Positions 38,301 to 50,140 of a stretch of DNA of 64,000 nt are shown piece by piece. A program made the translations under genes and the position numbers. The notes under the pieces are model-generated. The model saw only the letters and a list, made by a program, of their open reading frames with translations. It was not told the DNA's origin and did not search any database. This DNA comes from Casuarius casuarius (taxonomy: Eukaryota > Chordata > Aves > Casuariiformes > Casuariidae): assembly GCA_003342895.1 (NCBI GenBank), contig PTFA01000405.1:376224-440223 (forward strand), read 5' to 3'. Within the stretch, counting starts at the first letter, position 1. Each line of letters opens with the position of its first letter.

Positions 38301-41300
38301 TGCTCTGTCCAGCAGCCTATTGCATGGGAAGCTGGAAAGTTTCATAATGCTGATATGCAAAGAGCACCTATTAAAAAAAAAATCTCACTTAGCATAGCCA
38401 TTCCTTCTGTAATTCCACACTAAAGCAACCTTTAGGAAGGAGAACTTTTGGAAATGCCACTTTGATCTTAGTAACTTTTACACTTAAAGACCAAATATTT
38501 ACTCAGTGACTCACTGGCTTCCATGATTATTCTATTGTTATTACCTCTTGCCCTTACTATCTTGCACATTAATTGTATTAAGGCATTCATTTCCCACCTA
38601 AGAATACCTTGAGGTTGCCTCCAGTCCCTATTTAAAGGTCCATTTTTGGTGCAAGTTAGTTCACATAAAAATGCAAAGTTTGGTCATTCTCCTGGGAGCA
38701 AGAGATAATATACAGACTGTAAGTCAAGAGATGATGAAGTTTTATTCCCGGGTTTGCAACTGGTTTGCTATGATACTTTAGACAAGTCACATCTCTTTTT
38801 TTCAGTTCCTGCTCTCCCCTCATTCACGGTGTCTTTGTAGACGGTTATCAAGATAGCAGGTGTCTCTTCCAAGGCCTACGCACTTGGGTAAAACATTCTG
38901 TCAGAGCAGCTGGACTAGAAAATCCTCTAGTGGGCACACGGTTAGAAAGGCATTCAGTCGTGCCGGGCTAACAGTGTCCCAGAGGAGAGGCAGAGGAGTG
39001 CTAGCATTGCCGTAGCTTTTATCAATTTATATTAGGTCCCAAGTGTTGGAAGTAGAACTCTTTCAGTTGATTTCACTTGATGTCTGCATCTCTAAAGGTC
39101 TGAGATGGCAACAGCTAAGGCATGTGGTGAGGTAAGAGTACATTACAAGGGAGCTTCCTCTGGCACCAAGAAAGCAAGTGTTTGTGGGAACGAGCCCCTT
39201 TTCCTGAAACCCAATCACCTTTATGCACTTGCACGTCTGTGCAGTTAGCAAAGGCAATAAAACTACAGACTTTCCATGACATGACTTCAGGAAGTTTTAG
39301 TTACTGATGCCATTGATTTAAGAGAAAAAGAAGGGATTCTAAACAAGTACTAATCCTGCTGGCTTCTCCAGGCACTCAGGTTTCATGTTTTCAAAACAGC
39401 TGTTTAATCTCAAGGGGGTTTTAACAGTAGTTCAAAGAATAATCAGTTCAGCTGTGGGATTCTCCCCACAGCCAGCAACTGTAATGAACAATTTATAGAC
39501 AGAAGAAAATCCCTTTTTTAAAAAATTGATTGAACCATTGATTTTACTTCTGTTGAAGTAGAAACCATGCAACTGAAGTGCTGCTGGGATGCTTTGTTCT
39601 GAAGTTGCTAGTACTTCTGAAGAGGCCAATATTGCCATCTTAAGTCAACTGATATTGCCACTTTCCCAAGAGAAATCTCTTGGATTATATTTTGTACTTT
39701 TTTAATAATGAGAGTTCATTTCAGGTATACACACCAGGGTAGCTGTCAGACCTAAGAATCTCTAGCTAGATTTCCAGTACAGCGTGTACTTCCAGGAGCT
39801 CTGGCCAGTCACTTGCCTGCCTGCATGGGTTCAAACATAAATGTATGTGGTTTCTGATGCAGTGCAGCCGGGGAAAGGATACTGTACACTAGCTTCAGCT
39901 GTTTCTATGTACTAACAGCTGTACCCACATTAAAGGCAAGAGGACACAGAGTTCAGAGATATCCAACTATAAGTGCCCTCATTACTTTGCTTAGGGTAGC
40001 CTCATTCAAGTATTTCTCCTCTTAAACACTGGATGCAACACCAGCATAGTCATTCCATTGAATGAAGGCATTACTAGTCTTAACAGAAAAGCAAATTATA
40101 TTCTCGGCCAGAACCAGGACCAAATTGTCTGGACAACAAATCTGAGATATTTATATTTTGTTCTAGCACAGCAATGACATTCTCAGACTCGGAATATGCT
40201 GTTTAGGGCTACAAAACTGCTCAGCTAAACAGGAGTCAATGACCTGGCCACTATCTTGTGAATGCTATGGCTTTCCTGCCATTGGCAGAACTATACTGGT
40301 TTTGTCTTCTCCATTAGAAGGAATACACTCTACACCAAGTCAAGCTGTGAGAAATTCTTGGACAAGTGTAAGTTTGTCAAGAGGCTTATATGTTTCATGA
40401 AGATCAAAGGCATGAATTCAGCTTGTAAGTTTGATGGCCCAAACAGCCTGACTTAAACACTGTGAAGCCAGCAACCGAGGAAACCCAGTGTTCATGTACT
40501 CCCAAAAGCAAACGAGTTGCTTTTGTTGCATTTTTTGGAAGCCTTTCCAATTGAGAACCTGATGGCTTATAACCATGCTTTACTAAAGGAGGCTTTTAAC
40601 AATCTGAACAGTTCTTTTTGCATTATCAGTCTGACCCAGGCAATTTTTCAAGTCCTCCCTTTCTTCTTCTCAGATTGTGTCAGGGATCTGGAACTAAAGA
40701 GATCCTCTTCAGATATACTCTAGGGCTGAAATGTCCTGTTCCTAAGAAATTTTGGATGCTGAAGACTCAACACAGAGATTAAAAATGCCCAGTGATAAAT
40801 AGTTCCCCAGGCAAGAGAGGGGGGTTATCTCCTGTTTGTGGTCTTTAAACGTTCCTGTCACTGCAATTCTAACAACAAGCTCCCCAGGGCTGGAAAGCCT
40901 CATTCCCCTCAAGCCCTGCTAGCCAATTTGTACTCATCGGTAAAAGAGCAGAAGTAGTTCTGAGCAAAGCAAAAGCATCCTCAGGACAAACAGAGTTAAG
41001 AGTTCCTTGTGCATTCTCTATTCAGCTCATAATTCTGGCCTTGTAACACTTCACTCAGGTATATGGGCAAATAAATCTGTGGTATGTGTCATTTGCAATG
41101 CTCCTGGCAACCAGAAATGCAAACTACTCCTCAAAGAAGAGCTCATTTCATTCCTCCGCTGTTCAGACATCTTCCACTATCCCCACCACTAAATGCACAG
41201 TGAAGTTATTTATTGGATGTATATATGTTTGGTAAGAAGGCTGCCTTTCTGGAGATGTTCAAAGCCATTAGATGCTGTAAGCTATTGAAAATGAGCCTTG

Positions 41301-44097
41301 AGGGATTAAGAGTCAATTTATCTCCTGTCTCTTTAGAGCAGGAGAAGGCAGGGTAGGGAGGACAAGGGAAATGTGAGTGACAGCTGGTTTTCCCTTGCTC
41401 CTTCCCTTGCTAAGTCACTCCACATGCAGCTGGATTGGCAGAAAAGGGAAGCACTGAAGAAAGGGGGCAAAGCAGCAAAAGCCAGCAGAGGTACAGGGAA
41501 AATTGTTAAGTACTAATTAGTTAGCTGCCGGCCTTTGGACACTGTGTACCAGACAGTGACACCAGCTGCTCCCTGCACTACAGCAGATATCATGTACTTG
41601 TGGAGATGGAGTGCCTGAAGGTATCAGGACTGAACCTCAGCTCTGCCAGTTTGCTATGCAAGGGCAGGGCAGGAAAATGTCTTGTGATGGACTTGTTTCT
41701 TGGGTATGGCATGCTGCTTGTGGCCCTCCAAGGACAATACTGTTTGGGCACGATTATGCCACATGGCCTCCAGGGCCTGTAACAGCCTCTGTCCGTGTCC
41801 AGGAGCCAGAGGAAAATCTCCTTTTCCATGTGCCACCTTAATTTTAAGACCTGTTGTGCACACATACCAGGCTGAGCCTGAGATATAGGAAGACTTCTAC
41901 TCTGTTTTGTATATAGTGTCAATGTAGGTCCAGAAATAGCAATCCTTATGCAAAGAAAAGCAAAATTATGGCTGTGCAAGGCTTTCAGCAGAACAAAGAT
42001 CCCTTCATTTGTCTCACGTATACCATGCCTTTAGCTACTTACCTTGATGGTGGTCTGCCTTGCCATTCACGTTGCTGCACCGGTGCAAGAACCAGCAAAG
42101 ACTGGCTCCACAGCATAGGGCCTATACTTGGTGCAGGACAGAGAAGATTGATCATAAGGACTGATGGGTAGAGCTGAGAGAGAAACGGGAAGTCACGAAG
42201 TCAACAGATGATGTGTGGGTCAAATCTCAGCCCTGATATTCAGATAGAACTGAACCCATTTCTTTACAGCAGATAGGACTGGGTATATTTTCAGCAGAAA
42301 CATCCAAGTCAATTAACTTGTCTGAGTTTTCCAGTACCAACCATTAAAAACACCTTGCTTCATGTGCTCCGTTCCTTACAGTTTGTCTAACCAAACTAGA
42401 GAGAAATTGAGTTAATACAGTTTTAGGCTAAACTTGCTACCTGATTAGCATAGGAATGTGCCTTTTAACATGCCATTAGTAAATTCATAATGGCTTTTAT
42501 TCTGTTTAACATTGATTAGCTGCAGTAATTTTGGATGTCTTTTCATTTCTTTCCTCAGAAGTGTGCTATACAAGAGCAACATTGCTCGGCTGATACATAG
42601 GATTTTCCCACAGCAGGCACTAAGCCTTACAGATTGTTGCTCTGTCTTATGACCTGTGTCATCTCCTACCCGCCTTGCTCTGTGAATTATATTTCATAGC
42701 ACCTACAGAGAGGTCCATCATGGCCTAATCTTTCCTGCAACCGAGGAATTTCTGCAGGTACCTTTTTCCACCCTCATTTGCATCTTCCTCAAGAATTAAA
42801 TCACTGCTGGAATTATACAAACTGGGCAGTGTAAGCTGTCCTCTGACTCTGCCTACACATCATTAACATTCATGTGGGAGTCTGTCACCCTCTGACACCT
42901 CCACCTGTGTATCAGTCAAGCAGTGAAGCAGTTTTACTTCAGCAGACATATGAAGGATGATAACAGCAGCTGACACCAATATTTTAAGCCACTGGCTGAG
43001 TGAATTTAACTAGATCTGTTGTCACAGCGGTGTTTAGAAATAAGTGATAGTTTCCATAAGGAGTCAGGAATCCCATTCCAAACATGCCTGCCGAGCCCAG
43101 CATCTCCTCCAAGCATAAAAGAGGTGGTTTCCAGACAAGCTCTGCACACATAATACCAACCAAGCTGCTCTCAAAGTGCAGTCACTGTGATGGTTCTTGT
43201 TGCACTGAAAGCAATAGAGACAGGTACCTACATCTCAAGAAACATGAATATTCAGTTTAGCTTCCTCCAGCCCAGGGTTTTAAAGCTGTCCCAAATACCA
43301 GTGCCGTGTCAGGTTCAGGCTGGTCTCACCATAACTTACAGCATCACACTGAGAAGAGTGGTTATTCTTGGTAGTTCCCTCCAGGATACAGTATTCCCAG
43401 GTCAGAGTCTAGCTTTCTTCCAGTGCCTGGGGAAGACATTTGTTACTTGTATTTCATATTGATTTTTTAGCCCTGCAAATTACTGTGAGTCTACAGTGTC
43501 ATTAGTTCCTGAGACAGAGCAGACAGCCAAATGGCTATATCACGTGCTTATATTTGCTTTATTGATATGGTATTGTGGAGCTATTTGAAGGGGCCATGTG
43601 GAATCTGTATAAAGAAGCTGTATTCCTGTATATAGACCATGGTTAATATTAGTAGCCCTGGAAAACCCCACTCTCAGATTTCCTGATTCACTCTTCATCA
43701 AGTGTGAAAAGGATAGTCTACCAGTGACGTGTGGGACGTTGATTTTCACTGAAAACTGTCAGCTCAGACTAAACACAACCTTCACTGGTGTAAACTACCC
43801 TCGCTCCATCTACTCAGAAGCTGTGCCAGCTTGCATACACTGTGTATCTAGCAGTGCGTGTTTATGGTTGCTTTTTTAAAGAAGAACAGAAATCAGAGTG
43901 TCAGCTCCCCTGAGGCAGCTGGCGGAACAGGATGCTGCTTCCCAGGTCTCTGACTGTCCTGCCAGAAGTGCCAGTGAAAACACTCCTTTGGCACAGCTTA
44001 CAACAGGCTCAAGAGATAGATAGATTAACCTATCGCTTCAGACAGACCATTTTTTGCAGAGCATGATGTGATTGTGATACATTCTCAGCTGCTCTAT

Positions 44098-44140
44098 GAA
44101 TCACAGAATAACAGAAGGAAGACATCCTCTGGTCAAGACT
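44098..44140 (-). mobile_element. Possible CR1 3'-end remnant
   Basis: TGAATCACAGAATAACAGA followed by GGAAGACATCCTCTGGTCA resembles the reverse complement of a CR1 3' end (AATCACAGAATAG, GGAAGGCACCTCTGGAGGTC). The match is short and diverged. Confidence 0.38.
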
Positions 44141-44170
44141 ACAACTGCATACAAGGCTAAACGGCTTTGT

Positions 44171-44195
44171 TTAGCTAATGAATGTCATTGGCTAA
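44171..44195. repeat. Imperfect palindrome with TAAT cores
   Basis: TTAGCTAATGA (44171-44181) and TCATTGGCTAA (44185-44195) are inverted copies matching at 10 of 11 positions around a 3-base spacer. The arms carry TAATGA and CCAAT-like (ATTGG) elements, so it could be a transcription-factor site or a relic of a small palindromic repeat. Confidence 0.5.
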
Positions 44196-46356
44196 TGTAA
44201 ACATTTGTCACTAAGAAAGCACATTATGCATGTATTACAGAAGGCTGCACAGCAGCAGAAAATTAATGCTCTGAAATGTTAACATCCTTGGTTGTAACAC
44301 TGTTCAAGCATTGCTGTGACTCTCATAAAACAGGTGAGAGCTGCCAGTCGTAAGACACATGCCTAATATATTCAAATTGCTGCTGGAATAAAGCTGTGTT
44401 TGTCTGCTTCATTTACCATTAATAGCCTTAATGTCCCTGGCGCCTCCATCTGAAGGAGTCTGTCAAGACCTTTAGGTCACCTCCCTGCGTCAGAAGGGAC
44501 CACATCTCAACTCTTGCCAGCCCGCCCGCACACGTGATGGGATGAGGTGCGTAAGGACACCATCCTACCTAAATGGGGACAGATCAGGCAACTCTCCCCG
44601 ACTGGGACTTGTGAAAAATGTGATGAAGGGACCGGAGCTCGGTGTGTCGGGCCAATCCCTCCGTGCTGCCTCTGTGTGGCGGTGGCACAGACGCAGGGAG
44701 AACACGAGTTGAGGAAACGTGGCTTTCCCCTTTTCTTTCCGGTGAACTGAATTTTGATCTATGTGGTCCTCTAAGTAATGCCACTTTTCCTAGCTTATGT
44801 TTCTGTCCTTGTCCAAACACTACACATCACCAGGCTTGAGCAGGAGGTAAGATACAAGAGGCTATGACAGAGCTGGGGTGGGGGGAGGGTGTTCTGCACA
44901 ATTTAACAAATTACACTGATTTGTTAAATCTGTTTCTCAAATCAAGTGACTAAAGGAGATGCCCTCCAGAAGGGGAAAGCAACCAGTTTGAGAGACTTCT
45001 TCGATTAGCTTACTTTTGCTTATTTAACCTATTTAGGGGTTTCATCCACAGAATGGTTTTGCACAGATTTAACCAGATCAGTCTAGAAATTTTTAGTTCG
45101 GTTGGTCAAGTTTCAGCGTGTGAACAAGGTTTTGATAGTTAGATCCAGAGGACTGCACTAACTTCACTAGTAATTTTTCTGCATTCCTTTTCTTTTACAC
45201 CAAGACATCTCCTGGTCTCTCAAATCCACATCTCAGTTCCTGCTTTCCTGGCTTTTAGCAGCTACTTTGGAGAAAGGACCGAAAACGAAGAAAGACATTA
45301 CTTTTACACTATTCCAGCTCAGAGTTAATGAGTTTCCTGCTTCAGAGAGCAGGAAAAATTGATAGCTATAGGCCTGTATGACAGAATTAGAAATGAAAGC
45401 TTTCAAGAATCTGAGAATTGCAGTAGCTTCCTTGGGTTAATACTGATTTTATCCAAGACAGTGTGAATTTTCTCATTATATGGCTCAATACTGTGGTTAC
45501 AGATGATAATTAAGCTATAGTTTACAAGAGGTGCTTTTTGTATGTACTTTTTAATTCCTGTTCTTCTAAAGACTTCTCATCAGATCTGCCATTAAGAATT
45601 GCCCAGTATAACTTCAATTAGTATAAAATTTGCCTGTATTTTGATTATACAAGGTGTTAGTGGTAGAAGAAGGTATGAACTATTTATGCTGAAGTAACAC
45701 TGTTTGCAGCTCCATAGCAGGTTTGGCAGTGAAAGAGCTGTCAGGCTCTTAGGGCAGTCAGGCTCTAAGGAGCTAAGGCTAAGCACAGGACAAAGCTGCC
45801 TAAGAAAATGTAAGCAGACTGTATGCCTTGGAGCCTCATACCAAAGTTATACTACACATCCATGTGTAAGAAGCTCCATGGATGTACAAAGTATTTGAAA
45901 GCTAACCTCATACCAGTTGCCAGGGCTCAGTAATCAGTCTCCTCCCTGAATGCTCTTTCAAGTTGCAAAATTGAGCCAAAGGGTTTTATGCAACATTTTT
46001 ACATAGGAATGAAGGGCAAATACTGATGAAACAGACTTACCCCTCCCAAGCAAACTGGATTACAGCCCATGCTGTGGCTTGCAAGAGTAAGATAATTCCT
46101 TATACGGTTGAATCATGCAAAATGCTGACCACCTCCAGGGAGGGCTCACCCTCCTTAGCTTGTTTGCCTTTGGCTCCTAATCCGAGCTTTACATACTCCT
46201 GGTAACAGAGACAGGCTTGTCAATCAAAGGTCTCTCCAGTTTTGATTTGCAATTTGACAAAATTGAAGTTAACTAGAGATGATACAACTCGTAGCTTTGG
46301 GTTAGCCTTCCATAAAGACTGCTGGGTATTGGGAAACTGTGAGTTTCGATCTGACT

Positions 46357-46440
46357 GGTTTCCATGGTTACCTTTGCTCCTCTAAGGACTAAAAATGCTT
46401 TTTAAAGGCAGCTGAGGCTCTATGCACAAGATGGCGGCTG
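46357..46440 (+). promoter_or_regulatory. Promoter-like cluster: X-box, TATA-like, YY1
   Basis: Three core-promoter-type motifs lie in plausible order. GGTTTCCATGGTTACC (46357-46372) is a near-palindromic RFX X-box. CTTTTTAAAGG (46398-46408) is a weak TATA-like element. CAAGATGGCGGC (46427-46438) is an exact YY1 motif of the type found at or just downstream of vertebrate transcription starts. The ATG inside the YY1 motif opens a 32-codon frame ending at 46529 (MAAASKVYQLAEDG...). A strong splice-donor match (CACAG/GTAAGAG) follows at 46759/46760. The surroundings are not CpG-rich. A retrotransposon LTR is an alternative, but no matching partner LTR was seen. Promoter function is inference. 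Confidence 0.35.
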
Positions 46441-49400
46441 CCTCCAAAGTGTACCAGCTGGCTGAGGATGGGACAGCCGTAGCTCAACAGCTAGCACATA
46501 AGAGCTTTTTTTCCTTTTTTGACCGTTAGAAGTATGCTTTACTCGTTTGTAGCTTGTTTACAGTCTAAATAATAAAAGGCACATCTCAGTGGGGAAAGAA
46601 GACAACAAAGACATCTCCAAGACCTTGTGTGAGCTGACAGTCAGGGATTTCCAGGGCTTAAAGTTGTCCTTAGTTTTTCAGGTTCTTCATGCTTTACGTG
46701 AGACTGCGCCTGCCTCTGCAGGCACTGCCCTAAGGAAAGATCTCCAGGTGGAAGCACAGGTAAGAGCTAGCAGAACTCAAACTCCAGGAGATGAACCAGG
46801 GAAGGAGGGGAAAGAAAAAGCAGTAAGGAGTAGATCCATCACTGGTCCAGGTATGAGCATTTGTAAGCATCTGGTCAGTACGAACAGCCAGGTTCAGTGG
46901 AATTACACCCACAACAAAAATTGCCCAGATCACTCTCTCATTGCAGTGATTTCACAGACTAGAACTGGACACAGAGATCAAAGATGGCTTGCCTCAGACT
47001 GCTTTCTGTTTTACTTTGAACTGTTGTTGGACATAGCATACTGTGTTATAGGACATGAACACAGCACTGCCCTGTGCTCTGACTGGACCAGTACAGAGAA
47101 ACAGCAACACTGGTGGAGCAAACTTGCACAGAGCTGGCAATATCAGATTGTTAATTATCAGACAGACTAGTCCTTATTACCAAGGCCAAGACATCACAAA
47201 TATTCAAATACTCATCTGTGAATAAATACCTGTATCTTCATTGGGCTGTGCAACCAATATCATCAGTAACAGATATTTTTTCTCCACGCATTTAAAGCTG
47301 TTGTCTGGCCAGAAGAGTCAGTTTAGCATTTCCATTATTCTAGAGCAATAACATAAGGGATCAGAACAGATCTTGCTTTGTTTGCCTTTGAGTTGTCTTA
47401 TTCCCATGCTGAACCAGACTGCAGGATGAAGTATGCCACAGTTAAGTCAGTTAAGCAACTCTACAAGAAGGAATTACCTCATGGAGGCCAGAATTTCTAT
47501 TATAATATTGTTGGAGCTGCACTGCTTTAAGGGTAGGTGAGTTCCCAAATTTGTAAGGAGGACTCAAGTCCATCTTTTCAAGTACTAGTTGATTTGAACA
47601 ACATATTCCTCTGCCTACACACAGGAGCTCTGAAAGACGGCAGTGGTCTCCATGGAAATACACAATATCAGGCCTGTCTATTCATGTTAATGTTTTCAAT
47701 AATCAAGGAATTAACGTTCTGCTTCTGCAGTGTTTGTATTTATTCAGCAGCACACACCCCACACTAATACCTCTTATTTGTTTTCATTAGTAAAGCTATT
47801 TTCTACCCACTAGTCAAGTATTTTCCTCTTTCAGTTCCAGCCCTGCTTCCCTATTGCATAACCTGTTGTCGTGCAAATCCTCCAGGGCAGATGTGGTCAA
47901 TCTGGAGGGACATGCTGACAGCAGGTGCTATCTTGTGGTCCCAATCCTGTGCATTTTCTATGTGTGCTGAGTCAGCAAGGCATTCGATGGACATCAATCC
48001 ACACGTTAAGCTATGTCAGTAAGCAACGAATGCCAACAGAAGGGATAGCTGTAACATGACACTGCACAGCAGACACAAAATGGCCACATTACCTAACATC
48101 ACTGAGGTTCACATGTTTGGAAGCACAATAAACTCCATGTAAGAAGAAATCAGCAATCAACATGTATAGCAAAGGAAAGTTGCAAAGAACTTAATTTAGT
48201 TCAGATACATGCACAGCAAATTTTAAGAGAACTAGACCCAGGTGAGTCACAAATCTTCAGAAGCTAACCACTAAAGAATATTCCTCTAACTGATGAGATC
48301 TGGACTGCTGAGTAATTATAGCCATTTTCTGTTTCAGGAGGTGGGGTGGACATTAACAATGTCAGTGTGAGCATTTTGGGTGCCTCTGTCAGTGTTTCCG
48401 GGTTCAGGTGAAACAGCAACAGCTGCAGGTTCCCAGGTTATACACAAAAGAGAAGCTGATGCTGAGGTTAATGGAGTGACACTCTCAGATACAGGATCAG
48501 ACAGCAAGTTCTCCTGTCTGTCTAAAAACATACCCTGTCATGGTGCAACACGAAACCCATCCACACAGAAAGAGAAAGATTCTCTTTTTCCTCAAAGAAA
48601 ACAGCTGATAATGCTATCCATGACATTTCAAGGAAGACCCCCTGCACTAACTAGAGCAGCCCAGACTGCTTCAGGCTTGCATGAACAACACCTGCAGCAC
48701 CTGTAAAGGGGGAATCAGCCTCTCCTCTTCCATGCCCTTGTTCTTTTGCTTCCAGTCATAAATATACAGTAACTTTTGGACTACATTGCAAATGGAGTAA
48801 ATTCTTCTTCATGAATAAAGCATGTCACCAAATGACAAGTGCATTACATTAAAGGAGCTCAGAACTGTGCAATTTTCTTACAAGAATGTTTCTGAGTGTT
48901 TTAATTAGACAAAAACAAAGCATGACATGCTTTCCAAGGCTAGTCTTAAGCACAGAGCCACCTTGTAACAAGCTTTCTGAGCCTTTGCTGAATGAGATAC
49001 CAAAGACCAAAACAATCCTCCAGTTCTCAGTTTCACCACTTCACTTTTCAGCCTAACATCTTATACTCATCCAAAGATGTGTCTGCAGAATGGTAGATCA
49101 CACTTGTGGTAGTATAAGGATTAAACCCAGGCTCTGTTAGTCAGTACACTTATTTAAAAATTCAGGAAAGAAGAAAGCCAGAGAGAGCAGAAAGAAAGCA
49201 ATACCTGTAGTTTTTCAGAGTATTACAACCCCTGTAAATTTTTCCTTCACGGTGCTGGCACTGTCTCCTGATACTTGCAGCACAAGAAGGCAGGCATTAT
49301 GGAAGTTTTACAACTTTGGATTGTGATTTGTTTGCTAATTATGATGATTTGCAGATGGAAATCTGTACAGTAAATATTTACAAGCTCTTCACTGCCTTCT

Positions 49401-49954
49401 CCCTCTCTTCTTTCCTGAAATAGATAAGAGGTTTTTTTTAATGAGTACTGGCAGTTATGACAAGGTCTTGTTGCTAAAAAGTTTAAAATGTAGTCATTTT
49501 TAACTTTTCACCTGTTAGGATTTATTATGCCGCTGAAATTTTGAATTCTAGATACTTACAAAAAATGACCCCAGCATCACAATTCCAATTAGCTCTATCT
49601 AATGCATAATGAGCCAAATTCTTACACATATCTTTTAAAACCCTACTTTTTTTGTGAACGAACTCCTTGAAGGAAATGAAGGGAGATCTGTGGAGCCCAT
49701 TCAGGAAGTCCCCATGGCACTCCTTTCCATCCTATCAGTGCATGTGAGAAGAGAGGTGGACAAGAGTGATATTTCATTTGGCCCAGTGGATTAAGTCAGT
49801 GATTTTATGTCTTACCAGTAAAATGTATCACTCAAGGGCAGCGGGTAGCCAGAAGCAGGTGCACTGATGTGAGGCTGGTGTTTCCACAGGAGCCTGCAGA
49901 AGTGCTGTGGTCTGATGAAGATATTCGTGAACATCCTCAACTGTAATGGGCAGT

Positions 49955-50140
49955 GTTGTTTATCTCAACTTTAGTAAGGCTTTCAGCACTGTCTCCTGTA
50001 ACATCCTCACTGCCAAGCTGATGAAGGACAGGCTAGACAAGTGGACAATGAGGTGAACTGAAACCTGACTGAACTGCTGGGCTCAGGGAGTTGTGATCAG
50101 TGGCACAAAGTCCACCTGGAAGCCATTCACTAGTCACTAT
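49955..50140 (+). mobile_element. CR1 LINE internal fragment (reverse transcriptase)
   Basis: Frame 1 from 49955 encodes VVYLNFSKAFSTVSCNILTA, an unmistakable copy of the CR1 reverse transcriptase motif A region (YLDFSKAFDTVSHNIL). The motif A catalytic Asp is Asn here and the second Asp is Ser. A TGA at 50054-50056 ends the frame. Beyond it, TTGTGATCAGTGGCACAAAG still follows the CR1 nucleotide pattern to about 50140. Neither the 5' nor the 3' end of the element is present, so this is a truncated fossil. It may extend some distance upstream in unrecognisable form. Confidence 0.85.

Larger units (their letters stand above)
27730..49940. other. Gene-free DNA, largely unassigned
   Basis: No coding exon could be supported. 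Recognised contents are simple repeats at 28781, a diverged ancient repeat near 38100-38300, a weak CR1 remnant near 44098, a homeodomain-motif block near 42440 and 44171, and a promoter-like cluster at 46357-46440. The rest has no recognisable element. Confidence 0.65.

Noticed and set aside
46390..46600. Solo LTR of an endogenous retrovirus (TATA-like, AATAAA-like, CA end, then TGGGG)
   Set aside because: No paired LTR, target duplication, canonical primer-binding site or polypurine tract was found. The motif order could equally be a cellular promoter.
46589..47170. 193-codon open frame on the plus strand
   Set aside because: It starts with GTG, has no recognised domain, and runs through a strong splice donor. 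A rough estimate for six frames of 64 kb predicts about one open run of this size by chance.
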